DNA of 64,000 nucleotides from Gracilimonas sp965227215 (GTDB lineage Bacteria; Bacteroidota; Rhodothermia; Balneolales; Balneolaceae). The position numbers and the translations under genes were made by a program. The stretch lies in assembly GCA_965227215.1 (NCBI GenBank), contig OZ245729.1, forward strand, positions 3,100,001 to 3,164,000, read 5' to 3'. Below the pieces are notes generated by a model. The model was not told the DNA's origin, ran no database searches, and was given only the letters and a program-made list of their open reading frames with translations. How positions within the stretch are numbered: the first letter of the stretch is position 1; each line of letters starts with the position of its first letter. Positions 35,913 through 43,511 of this stretch are shown here, in pieces.

Positions 35913-36590
35913 ATGGAGACATCAAAAAACTTTAAGCAGCAGGAAATTCAGCTTATCATAAAAAGGGTTTCTCAATTTCTGCAAAACAACAGGACACAAA
36001 GAGAGGCAGAAATTCCAAAAGTCGCTTTAAAACCAGAAAATGTTGCCAACTGTACACTGCTTTTGAATCGGGAAGTGCTGCTGGAGAAGATGAAAAAGAA
36101 TTCAGTAGTTGCGGAAATTGGAGTAGATGAAGGACATTTTAGCCGTCGTATCCGCGATATAGTTAAACCCAAAAAATTACATCTGGTAGATATTTGGGGT
36201 ACAGATCGTTTCCATGAGGGTAAATTTCAGGATGTAAAAGCCTGCTTTCAGGATGAGATTGACAAAGGTAAAGTGAAAATACATCGAAAACTTTCAACCA
36301 CGGCAGTGGATGATTTTGACAATGAATATTTCGACTGGATATATATCGATACCGATCACTCTTATGAAACTACCAGGGACGAACTTAATAAGTATGCACC
36401 TAAGGTAAAAAAGGGTGGGATTATTGCAGGTCACGACTATGTGAAAGGAAATTGGATTACTACATATAGATATGGAGTGATAGAAGCAGTTCATGAATTC
36501 TGCGTAAAAAATCACTGGGAACTGCTGTACTTAACTGTTGAGCCAACAGAAAATCAGAGCTTTGCTATTCGTAAAATTCAGGATGCTTGA
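35913..36590 (+). CDS. Class I SAM-dependent methyltransferase
   Basis: A 225-aa protein with a SAM-binding core like Methyltransf_24: VVAEIGVDEGHFSRRI (motif I), KLHLVDIWG, FDWIYIDTDHSYETTRDEL and VKKGGIIAGHDY. Such enzymes methylate sugar hydroxyls or carboxylates. As last gene of the operon it may O-methylate the flagellin glycan. ATG 35913 is chosen, just after the aminotransferase stop with AGGAT upstream; an earlier in-frame ATG would overlap that gene by 73 bases. Confidence 0.75.
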   Translation: METSKNFKQQEIQLIIKRVSQFLQNNRTQREAEIPKVALKPENVANCTLLLNREVLLEKMKKNSVVAEIGVDEGHFSRRIRDIVKPKKLHLVDIWGTDRFHEGKFQDVKACFQDEIDKGKVKIHRKLSTTAVDDFDNEYFDWIYIDTDHSYETTRDELNKYAPKVKKGGIIAGHDYVKGNWITTYRYGVIEAVHEFCVKNHWELLYLTVEPTENQSFAIRKIQDA

Positions 36591-36614
36591 AGCCCGCATT
36601 TAGTTTTGAAGCAG

Positions 36615-36651
36615 ATCCGGCTGCCTTAATTAGGTAGCCGGATTTTTTTTT
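36615..36651 (+). terminator. Rho-independent terminator of the glycosylation operon
   Basis: ATCCGGCTGCC-TTAATTA-GGTAGCCGGAT with one G-T pair, followed by a run of T. It ends the operon starting at 29511 before the flagellin gene. Confidence 0.92.
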
Positions 36652-36835
36652 GTTAGACTGATGGTGCACACAAAATAATTGCAGACAAAAATGCTACAGG
36701 CACAATCATGCTCTTTAAAGTCATTCATTTTGGTTGCATTGCGAGAAAAACCAGGCATTATTTTGATAAAAAACAGCCGTTGTAGGCTACTAAAAAGCTC
36801 TTTTCTATGTATTAAGAAAATAAATGAAAGAAAAA

Positions 36836-36863
36836 TTTAAGAACGGCTTTTCACCAACGATAA
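36836..36863 (+). promoter_or_regulatory. Sigma-28-like promoter of flagellin gene 1
   Basis: TTTAAG, 14 bases, AACGATAA. The same block (AATTTAAGAACGGCTTTTC, then ACGATAA) stands before the second flagellin at the same distance from the ATG, while the surrounding sequence differs. Spacing is one base shorter than the fliS promoter. Confidence 0.65.
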
Positions 36864-36920
36864 GTGAACTAACCAAAGCAACTCATAAGAAACTTTAATT
36901 AATCAAAAAGGTGAAATATC

Positions 36921-37883
36921 ATGGCAAGTTTTGGAGATTTAAACAGAGTTAATACGAATGTTCAGTCGCTAGACTCTCAATTATCACTGAACCGAGTAAA
37001 CCGTGACCTTGCTGACAGCCGTATGCGTATGTCAACCGGTCTTAAAATTAACAAAGCAGAAGACAACGCTGCCGGATACTCGATTGCAACAAAATTGAAA
37101 AGTAGAACCGCCGGTCTGGAGCAATCCCTTCAGAACGTAGGGGACGCCAAGTCGGTACTCGATATTGCGGAGTCCAGCTTCGACACCATCATGGATAGTC
37201 TCGTTGAGATGAAAGGTCTGGCTACCCAGGCTGCCAACGACACGCTGGGTGACACTGAGCGTGGCTACATCGGCGACCAGATCAAAGCCCTGGGCGACGA
37301 CATCAACGAAATCGCTAACCAGACTGTATATCAGGACTTTGACCTTCTGAATGGTGATGCTGCCGGCGACATGTCCGGTTCTCTGGACCTGACTTTCCAG
37401 GTTGGTGAGCGAGCTTCTGACACCATCAGTACATCTATTGATGCTGTAAACGTTGGTGAACTGTTTGCTGCTTCCGGAGATGCTTCTCTGGGTGCTACAA
37501 CTACCGCCGGTGGTGGTGCTGCTGCAGGTGGAGCGATTTCAGCTACTGCGGCTACAACAAGTGGACAAGGTGCTCTGACATTTGCTACCACAGCAACTTC
37601 AAACGATTTCCGTTCATTCATCAGCTCTGTTGACAGTGCAATTGATGAAATGTCAAATCGGGTAAGCGACATTGGTATTACTCAGTCTTCTCTTTCTGTA
37701 CGTGAAGAGACGTTGTCTGAGTCTATCAGTGCGAACGAATCTGCTAAGTCTCGTATCATGGATACTGACTTTGCGAAAGAACAAAGTAAATCTGTAAAAC
37801 TGCAGATCTTACAACAAACTGCGACTTCATCCCTGGCTCAGGCCAACATGGGACCACAGTCCGTACTTGGATTCCTTGGTTAA
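36921..37883 (+). CDS. fliC: Flagellin (copy 1)
   Basis: Major filament subunit, 320 aa. The N-terminal D0/D1 part (LSLNRVNRDLADSRMRMSTG, KINKAEDNAAGYSIATKL) and C-terminal D1/D0 part (ESISANESAKSRIMDTDFAK, then SSLAQANMGPQSVLGFLG) are canonical. The middle is a short Ala/Gly/Thr-rich loop (ASLGATTTAGGGAAAGGAIS), rich in Ser/Thr that could carry O-glycans. It differs from copy 2 at about seven positions. Presumed substrate of the glycosylation enzymes encoded just upstream. Confidence 0.96.
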   Translation: MASFGDLNRVNTNVQSLDSQLSLNRVNRDLADSRMRMSTGLKINKAEDNAAGYSIATKLKSRTAGLEQSLQNVGDAKSVLDIAESSFDTIMDSLVEMKGLATQAANDTLGDTERGYIGDQIKALGDDINEIANQTVYQDFDLLNGDAAGDMSGSLDLTFQVGERASDTISTSIDAVNVGELFAASGDASLGATTTAGGGAAAGGAISATAATTSGQGALTFATTATSNDFRSFISSVDSAIDEMSNRVSDIGITQSSLSVREETLSESISANESAKSRIMDTDFAKEQSKSVKLQILQQTATSSLAQANMGPQSVLGFLG

Positions 37884-37916
37884 TAAGAAGTAATCCAGCG
37901 AATCTATTGATTCCAG

Positions 37917-37952
37917 CCCACTCCGGCTTAGTTGCCGGGGTGGGTTTTTTTT
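37917..37952 (+). terminator. Terminator of flagellin gene 1
   Basis: CCCACTCCGGC, loop TTAGTT, GCCGGGGTGGG, then eight T. It follows the flagellin stop by about 33 bases. Confidence 0.92.
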
Positions 37953-37966
37953 GTTTGTACTAACCC

Positions 37967-38122
37967 GGTCATTGTGAGGAGCCCGTGATGCCGAATGCCG
38001 GTTTAGGAAGCTTAACGACGCGGCAATCTCCCTGAATCGATATCCCAAGTAGGAAAAGGAGATCACATCGTCGAAACGCAGTGGAGGCAGAGGTTAAGCA
38101 AAGGATGCTCCTCTCGATGACC
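37967..38122. repeat. Imperfect palindrome (MITE-like)
   Basis: The ends are inverted repeats: GGTCATTGTGAGGAG at the left and CTCCTCTCGATGACC at the right match in about 13 of 15 bases. Inner blocks CGACGCGGCAATCTCC and GGAGATCACATCGTCG are also complementary with mismatches. The size of about 156 bp and this layout are those of small non-autonomous palindromic elements. No coding capacity. Confidence 0.6.
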
Positions 38123-38231
38123 GGTATTGATGCTTATTCAAACATCATGCGATGCCGTGAACGACTCGCTTGCATACCTGAAGATCTTCCGTCTCTGCGA
38201 CCAACCTATCAACCAGCAACCCCTTTCTTCC
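38116..38231 (+). repeat. Direct repeat, copy 1 (pairs with 38382-38494)
   Basis: Runs from GATGACCGGTATTGATGC through GCTTGCATACC and CTGCGACCAACCTATCAACC to CTTTCTTCC. The copy 266 bases downstream is almost the same. Its left end overlaps the palindrome before it. Confidence 0.75.
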
Positions 38232-38271
38232 AGTACACAAGCAAAGGGGTTTAGCCCTTTTTAACTTGTTA

Positions 38272-38387
38272 GGTTATTCTGAGCGAAAGCGAAGAACCTT
38301 AGCCATGCAATGCTTACCGAACAGCTATTGGCTAAGATCCTTCGGAGGCATTTCTGCCTTTGCCGACGGCAGGCTCAAGGGTGACCG
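38272..38387. repeat. Inverted pair of TCATCCTGAGCG-type repeats
   Basis: Left half GGTTATTCTGAGCGAAAG...GAACCTTAGCC and right half, on the other strand, GGTCACCCTTGAGC...GAAGGATCTTAGCC. These are the same family as the repeats at 8627, 8942 and 24921, here as a head-to-head palindrome. Confidence 0.6.
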
Positions 38388-38494
38388 GTATTGATGCTTA
38401 TTCAAACATCGCGCGATGACGTGAACGGCTCGCTTGCATACCGGAAGATCTTCTGTCTCTGCGACCAACCTATCAACCAGTTACCCTTTCTTCC
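38382..38494 (+). repeat. Direct repeat, copy 2
   Basis: Second copy of the 38116-38231 sequence, about 90% identical by eye: TGACCGGTATTGATGCTTAT at the start, CTGCGACCAACCTATCAACC near the end. It is followed by CTCCTCGCGATGACTGG, another end of the palindromic element type. Confidence 0.75.
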
Positions 38495-38750
38495 CTACTC
38501 AAGCAAAAGATACTCCTCGCGATGACTGGAGCGGTGACGGATGTTGGTTGGATTTCTTGATTTTCTACCGTCCGTCATCACTGAAAGTCTTTAGTTTCGG
38601 GTACGCTCAAAATTTTCTCTTTTACCGCTCAAACTTTGTAATAATCGGAGTAAAGTTGAAAAAATTTCCAAACAAAAAACGCCTATTAAAAACGATACAA
38701 GCTGATTTTGATGGTTTCAATAAAAAAACTGAAAAAAATTTAAACTCAAA

Positions 38751-38778
38751 TTTAAGAACGGCTTTTCGGCTACGATAA
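38751..38778 (+). promoter_or_regulatory. Sigma-28-like promoter of flagellin gene 2
   Basis: TTTAAG, 14 bases, TACGATAA, identical in layout to the promoter of gene 1. The ATG at 38832 has the same AAGGTGA ribosome binding site. Confidence 0.65.
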
Positions 38779-38831
38779 CTGCTTTAACCAAAACAACGGA
38801 ATCAATAACTAAAACAAAAAGGTGAATTATC

Positions 38832-39794
38832 ATGGCAAGTTTTGGAGATCTAAATAGAGTAAATACGAATGTGCAGTCTCTTGACTCACAGTTATCACTG
38901 AACCGAGTAAACCGCGACCTGGCCGACAGCCGTATGCGTATGTCAACCGGTCTTAAAATTAACAAAGCAGAAGACAACGCTGCCGGATACTCGATTGCAA
39001 CTAAATTGAAAAGTAGAACCGCCGGTCTGGAGCAAGCTCTTCAGAACGTAGGTGATGCCAAGTCGGTACTCGATATTGCGGAGTCCAGCTTCGACACCAT
39101 CATGGACAGTCTCGTTGAGATGAAAGGTCTGGCTACTCAGGCTGCCAACGATACGCTGGGTGACACTGAGCGTGGCTACATCGGCGACCAGATCAAAGCC
39201 CTGGGCGACGATATCAACGAAATCGCTAACCAAACCGTATTCCAGGACTTTGACCTCCTGAACGGTGATGCTGCCGGCGACATGTCCGGATCACTGGACC
39301 TGACTTTCCAGGTTGGTGAGCGAGCTTCTGACACCATCAGCACTTCTATCGATGCTGTAAACGTTGGTGAACTGTTTGCTGCTTCCGGAGATGCTTCTCT
39401 GGGTGCTACAACTACCGCCGGTGGTGGTGCTGCTGCAGGTGGAGCGATTTCAGCTACTGCGGCTACAACAAGTGGACAAGGTGCATTGACCTTTGCTGCC
39501 TCCGCAACTTCATCTGACTTCCGTAGCTTCCTGAGCTCCGTAGACAGTGCGATTGACGAAATGTCGAACCGAGTGAACGACATTGGTATTACTCAGTCTT
39601 CTCTTTCTGTACGTGAAGAGACGCTGTCTGAGTCTATCAGTGCGAACGAATCTGCTAAGTCTCGTATCATGGATACTGACTTTGCGAAAGAACAAAGTAA
39701 ATCTGTTAAGCTTCAGATTCTACAACAGACAGCAACTTCATCCCTGGCTCAAGCCAACATGGGACCACAGTCTGTACTTGGATTCCTCGGATAA
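38832..39794 (+). CDS. fliC: Flagellin (copy 2)
   Basis: Second 320-aa flagellin, about 98% identical to copy 1. Differences seen: one Ser/Ala (EQALQ), one Tyr/Phe (VFQDF), four in the segment FAASATSSDFRSFLSS, and one Ser/Asn (RVNDIG). The central loop of the gene is identical in DNA to copy 1, whereas the part just after it has many silent and replacement changes. Both copies have their own promoter and terminator. Confidence 0.96.
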   Translation: MASFGDLNRVNTNVQSLDSQLSLNRVNRDLADSRMRMSTGLKINKAEDNAAGYSIATKLKSRTAGLEQALQNVGDAKSVLDIAESSFDTIMDSLVEMKGLATQAANDTLGDTERGYIGDQIKALGDDINEIANQTVFQDFDLLNGDAAGDMSGSLDLTFQVGERASDTISTSIDAVNVGELFAASGDASLGATTTAGGGAAAGGAISATAATTSGQGALTFAASATSSDFRSFLSSVDSAIDEMSNRVNDIGITQSSLSVREETLSESISANESAKSRIMDTDFAKEQSKSVKLQILQQTATSSLAQANMGPQSVLGFLG

Positions 39795-39820
39795 GCCGAA
39801 ATCTGACCAACAACATAGTA

Positions 39821-39858
39821 AATCCATATCGTCTGAAAGGGCGGTATGGATTTTTTTT
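39821..39858 (+). terminator. Terminator of flagellin gene 2
   Basis: AATCCATA and TATGGATT form a stem around a 16-base loop that can pair further (CG/CG), followed by a run of T. Confidence 0.8.
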
Positions 39859-39892
39859 GATCCATAGTGGATGGGTCATTTTTTTTCTTTAT

Positions 39893-39916
39893 ATTTAAGA
39901 CAATTAACTCTTAAAT
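39893..39916. promoter_or_regulatory. Operator of the Rrf2 gene (ATTTAAGA-N8-TCTTAAAT)
   Basis: Perfect 8-bp inverted repeat with an 8-base spacer, ending seven bases before the ATG of the Rrf2 gene. The same motif occurs at 40391, 45990 and 46058. Autoregulation by the Rrf2 protein is the simplest explanation. Confidence 0.75.
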
Positions 39917-39923
39917 AGAAACT

Positions 39924-40376
39924 ATGTTGTTATCGAAGTCTTGTGTATATGGTTTGAGAGCCAGCTTATACCTTGCCTCAAGGGCAGAGCAGGAGTACAC
40001 ATCTATACGCGAGATAAGTGAAGAGCTTGATATATCCTTTCATTTCCTTACTAAGATACTGCAACAGCTCACGGCTGACTCTCTGATGGAATCCTATAAA
40101 GGTCCCAATGGTGGAATCCGGTTATCAGAAAAAGGGAAGAAAGCTACTTTATTGGATGTTGTAATTGCAATAGACGGCCCCGGGCTTTTCACACAATGTG
40201 CCCTTGGTTTACCCGGTTGTGGGTCATCCGCACCTTGTCCGTTGCATGATCATTGGCTGACTGTCAGGGAGTCGATAAAAGACATGCTGGAACGTACGGA
40301 TTTGAAACATTTAGCCCGGGAAGGGAGAGCGAATAAGTTTCGCATCACTGCCGACGGAACTTTTTCCTGGCAGTAA
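39924..40376 (+). CDS. Rrf2-family transcriptional regulator with Fe-S cysteines (NsrR-like)
   Basis: A 150-aa winged-helix repressor. It has the Rrf2 start (LSKSCVYGLRASLYLASRAE), the recognition helix region (ISEELDISFHFLTKILQQL) and the wing YKGPNGGIRLSE. Three cysteines that could hold a [2Fe-2S] or [4Fe-4S] cluster lie in CALGLPGCGSSAPC (spacing C-X6-C-X5-C). The neighbouring RIC gene and nearby nirK suggest it senses nitric oxide, like NsrR. Which Rrf2 subgroup it belongs to is not settled by sequence alone. Confidence 0.85.
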   Translation: MLLSKSCVYGLRASLYLASRAEQEYTSIREISEELDISFHFLTKILQQLTADSLMESYKGPNGGIRLSEKGKKATLLDVVIAIDGPGLFTQCALGLPGCGSSAPCPLHDHWLTVRESIKDMLERTDLKHLAREGRANKFRITADGTFSWQ

Positions 40377-40390
40377 AAAAATTTAAATTT

Positions 40391-40414
40391 ATAAAAGATA
40401 AAATACTCTTAAAT
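40391..40414. promoter_or_regulatory. Operator of ric (ATAAAAGA-N8-TCTTAAAT)
   Basis: The right half matches the Rrf2 operator perfectly, the left half in six of eight bases, spacer 8. It abuts the ric ATG directly, leaving no Shine-Dalgarno sequence. Bound repressor would block this leader. Confidence 0.6.
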
Positions 40415-41119
40415 ATGGTTAATTCAGAAACACTATCACAAAAGACAGTAGGGCAGATTGTTGCCGAAGATTACAGAGCAGCACAAGTATTCAGATCGTA
40501 TGGCCTTGATTTTTGCTGTGGCGGAAAAGTATCGCTTGAGAAAGCCTGTACCAAGAAAGGATTGGATTTAAGCAAAATTGAAACGGACTTGAATGCACTC
40601 GATTTAGATACAGGAGAGAATCATAATTATAATGACTGGTCGCTGGATTTTCTGGTGGACTATATCGTGAACAATCACCATAGTTTTGTGCGAAAAATGT
40701 TACCGGAAATTGATTTCTATGCCGAAAAAGTTGCTCGTGTTCATGGTGAAAGAGATCCTGAATTACTCGACATCCTTCAAAATGTAAAATTGTTGAGAAT
40801 CGAGATGCTCGGTCATCTTCAAAAAGAAGAGGAAGAACTGTTTCCTCAAATCAAAGATCTGGTAAAGGATCAGAAAAAAGGATCGGTGAAGCAGGCAATC
40901 GTTGAAGCATTGGAAGACGAGCATGACAAAGCCGGCGATTTAATGGCTAAGATCGAGGAACTTACCAATGGCTTTACTCCACCGGAAAATGCCTGTGCTT
41001 CCTACCGGGTGCTTTTCCAAAACCTTGGAGGCTTCCAACAAGATTTACACAAGCATGTTCACCTCGAGAATAACATCCTCTTTCCCAAAGCTCTGGAACT
41101 TGAGCAACGGTTAAATTAA
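40415..41119 (+). CDS. ric: RIC-family iron-sulfur cluster repair protein (YtfE/ScdA)
   Basis: Di-iron protein that repairs Fe-S clusters damaged by nitric oxide. The N-terminal DUF542 domain has VGQIVAEDYRAAQVFRSYGL and FCCGGK. The hemerythrin-like part gives the iron ligands: NNHHSFVRK, HGERDPELLD, HLQKEEEELFPQ, EDEHDKAG and HKHVHLENNILFP. Length 234 aa is typical. It sits behind an Rrf2 operator. Confidence 0.93.
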   Translation: MVNSETLSQKTVGQIVAEDYRAAQVFRSYGLDFCCGGKVSLEKACTKKGLDLSKIETDLNALDLDTGENHNYNDWSLDFLVDYIVNNHHSFVRKMLPEIDFYAEKVARVHGERDPELLDILQNVKLLRIEMLGHLQKEEEELFPQIKDLVKDQKKGSVKQAIVEALEDEHDKAGDLMAKIEELTNGFTPPENACASYRVLFQNLGGFQQDLHKHVHLENNILFPKALELEQRLN

Positions 41120-41125
41120 TAATCG

Positions 41126-41155
41126 AAGGGTGATGGTAAGTCACCCTTTCTTTTT
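41126..41155 (+). terminator. Terminator after ric
   Basis: AAGGGTGA-TGGTAAG-TCACCCTT followed by TCTTTTT. Confidence 0.88.
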
Positions 41156-41237
41156 ACTTCATTCTAACAACACATAAGAGGTGTATTATAGCTTGAGGCA
41201 TTTGTGCGCCAGACCAACAAGCACCAAATAAATTTCT

Positions 41238-43058
41238 ATGAAAAATTCTCTTCACTCTTTTTCTATCCCTGTAATGGGAACAGGGCATTCTATAGATTCG
41301 CCCATTCGGGTAGCACCCTATGGCATCAACTCGGTTATTTCCATAGTGGATGACCTGCTGATTGAGCGTATTCGTAAATATTACGCAAAACAGTTTGAGC
41401 TTCCCTATAAGAATATTCCCAGGAATGCAGAAGATGGGCGGGCTCGTCGGATTACTGCCTATCTCGATGTGGTGGAAAAAATTGTGAATCAGAAATTTAA
41501 TGAGATTAAGAGGCAGCCTTTTTTTCGGAAGAATGAAAAGTCCACATATTTTGAAATGCTTCCCGATTCTTCTGATCTCAAAAAAAAGTATCAGAAATTG
41601 CTCCAAATGGCTTCAGGAGCTATGCGCGATTCCCTTGCATCAAAGCTTACAGACGAGATGAGGCCGGGTTCAATCGATGTCAATATTATGTCGAAAGTAG
41701 ATGGCTTTAGCTTTCCAAAAAGTGGACAGCCGATGACGTCCGAATACAGCGACGGAAGCGCCGCCCTTCGGGGGTATGCAAACAGCCAGCTTAGCTCCAG
41801 CCTTATTCTCTCAGCCGGTTTCAATCCACGCTTATATAATTACCTTGCCGAATTCGAAGATTTCTATCGGGATGTAAAGGGTCAGATAAAAAAGAAAATT
41901 ATCCTGAAGGTGAGTGATTTTCGATCCGCATTAATTCAGGGAAAATATCTCGCAAAAAAAGGGTTAGAAATATTTGAATATCGCGTTGAGTCCGGCTTGA
42001 ACTGTGGGGGACACGCATTCGCTTCTGATGGATATTTATTGCCTTCTTTACTCAAAGAATTCCGTGAGAAGAAAGAGATATTGAGTTCTTCCATTCAGCC
42101 ATTAATTGAGAAATATTATGAAGAAGAAAGGGGCCAGAAATTTAGCAACGAGTGGGGCGTAAATCGTCCTAGAATTACCGTACAGGGTGGAATTGGCACC
42201 AGTGGTGAAGCAAAGCGTTTACTGGAAGATTTTGAAATGGATGCCACCGGATGGGGAAGTCCGTTTTTGATGGTTCCGGAAGCGACAACGGTTGATGAGC
42301 CCACTATGCAACTCCTGCAAGAGGCAAAAGAAGAGGATCTGTATTTATCGGGAGTTTCACCCTTGGGTGTTCCTTTCAACAACGTGAAAAACACAGGTTC
42401 AGCACAATGGCATCAAAAGCGAATAGAAAAAGGGAAACCCGGGTCTCAATGTCCGAAAGGTTTTTTGGAATCGAATACCGAATTCACAGAAAACCCCATT
42501 TGCACGGCCTCTACCCAATACCAGTTACTGAAAATTGACCAGATTAATCAAAGTGAAGTACCCGATGATTTAAAAGCGAAGCAAAGGGAGAAGGTACTGG
42601 ATAAAGCTTGTCTTTGTGATCACTTGGGAAATGGTGCTTTAATCACGCTGGGAATTTTAAAGCCTAACCGGGCACCACAAGCCATCTGTCCCGGCCCAAA
42701 CATTGCATGGTTTGATCGGCAATACAGTCTTCAGGAGATGGTTTCTCACATTTACGGTAGAATTGACTCATTGGTGCCGGCAGAACGCCCTCATATGTTT
42801 GCTAAAGAAATGGTGATGTATGTGGATTATTTTGAGGAGCTGGTCAATCAATCAGAAAATTCTGCTGATGACCTTAAGAAACTGACCCGCTTTAAGAAGA
42901 ATCTGGAAGCCGGAATGGAATTCTGCCTTGAGATTGCAGAAGGGGTGGCTTATAAGCATGAGAATCTCGAATCGATTAGCAAGGCCGTGGAAGAACAAAG
43001 TAAACGATTAGCTAATATATTTGAAGCTTTTGAATCTTCTGAATTAGTCCTTACCTAA
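41238..43058 (+). CDS. Large uncharacterised cysteine-containing protein in the NO-stress region
   Basis: A 606-aa protein with no signal peptide or membrane helix. It opens with SIPVMGTGHSIDSPIRVAPY. A central part (TVQGGIGTSGEAKRLLEDFE, then GWGSPFLMVPEAT) resembles the phosphate/flavin-binding end of TIM-barrel oxidoreductases such as GltB or FabK; this is a weak visual match. Conserved-looking cysteines are in LNCGGHAF, SQCPKGFL, NPICTAS, KACLCDHLG and AICPGPN, enough for one or two Fe-S clusters. Placed between ric and two small membrane proteins. Function unknown. Confidence 0.5.
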   Translation: MKNSLHSFSIPVMGTGHSIDSPIRVAPYGINSVISIVDDLLIERIRKYYAKQFELPYKNIPRNAEDGRARRITAYLDVVEKIVNQKFNEIKRQPFFRKNEKSTYFEMLPDSSDLKKKYQKLLQMASGAMRDSLASKLTDEMRPGSIDVNIMSKVDGFSFPKSGQPMTSEYSDGSAALRGYANSQLSSSLILSAGFNPRLYNYLAEFEDFYRDVKGQIKKKIILKVSDFRSALIQGKYLAKKGLEIFEYRVESGLNCGGHAFASDGYLLPSLLKEFREKKEILSSSIQPLIEKYYEEERGQKFSNEWGVNRPRITVQGGIGTSGEAKRLLEDFEMDATGWGSPFLMVPEATTVDEPTMQLLQEAKEEDLYLSGVSPLGVPFNNVKNTGSAQWHQKRIEKGKPGSQCPKGFLESNTEFTENPICTASTQYQLLKIDQINQSEVPDDLKAKQREKVLDKACLCDHLGNGALITLGILKPNRAPQAICPGPNIAWFDRQYSLQEMVSHIYGRIDSLVPAERPHMFAKEMVMYVDYFEELVNQSENSADDLKKLTRFKKNLEAGMEFCLEIAEGVAYKHENLESISKAVEEQSKRLANIFEAFESSELVLT

Positions 43059-43072
43059 AAAGACATTCAGCT

Positions 43073-43510
43073 ATGCCATTAATAACCCGTCTTTTTCTAA
43101 AAACCGGGCTGATTTACTTTATAGGAGCACTATTAATAGGAGTAATTCTTCAGGTTGATGGCCTTGGGATTCCCAACCTAGTTCCCATGTTTTGGCATAT
43201 GTTAATGGTGGGATGGATTACCCAAATTATTATAGGGATTTCACTCTGGATGTTTCCGGGGCGGGCTAAACAAGAGAGCTTTCAACACCAAAAATGGGCA
43301 TGGCTTGCCTATGCATTTCTAAACTTGGGACTAACACTGAGGTTCGTCTCTGAACCAATGATTAATCTTTCTGAGGGGTATCATTGGAAGGTACTTCTCG
43401 TCATTTCCGCTATTCTGCAATTATTGGCGGTGCTTTGCTACGTAACTGAAATTTGGCCGCGGGTACTTTCAAAAGCGCAACGACGCAAAAAGAAGAAAAG
43501 CTCCCGTTAA
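43073..43510 (+). CDS. Small four-helix membrane protein, heme-copper-oxidase-like half (A)
   Basis: A 145-aa protein with four predicted helices. The motif FWHMLMVGWITQIIIGISLW MFP pattern (H, then GW.TQ..IG...WMFP) resembles parts of NorB/cytochrome oxidase subunit I and NnrS. The candidate heme or metal ligand is the His before the second helix. It is a paralogue of the next gene, with which it is nearly contiguous (one base apart). Confidence 0.5.
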   Translation: MPLITRLFLKTGLIYFIGALLIGVILQVDGLGIPNLVPMFWHMLMVGWITQIIIGISLWMFPGRAKQESFQHQKWAWLAYAFLNLGLTLRFVSEPMINLSEGYHWKVLLVISAILQLLAVLCYVTEIWPRVLSKAQRRKKKKSSR

Positions 43511-43511
43511 T

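Larger units (their letters stand above)
36591..36920. other. Intergenic region upstream of the first flagellin
   Basis: 330 bases: a terminator for the glycosylation operon at the left, AT-rich sequence, then the flagellin promoter and a leader of about 55 bases with a good ribosome binding site (AAGGTGA). Confidence 0.7.
37884..38831. other. Repeat-filled region between the two flagellin genes
   Basis: 948 bases without a gene. It contains the copy 1 terminator, a long imperfect palindrome, two direct repeats of about 115 bases, an inverted pair of TCATCCTGAGCG-type repeats, and the copy 2 promoter at its right end. Confidence 0.75.

Noticed and set aside
38116..38494. Possible CRISPR-like array in the flagellin spacer
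   Set aside because: Only two long repeats of about 115 bases with an unrelated spacer; no short regular repeats and no cas genes.
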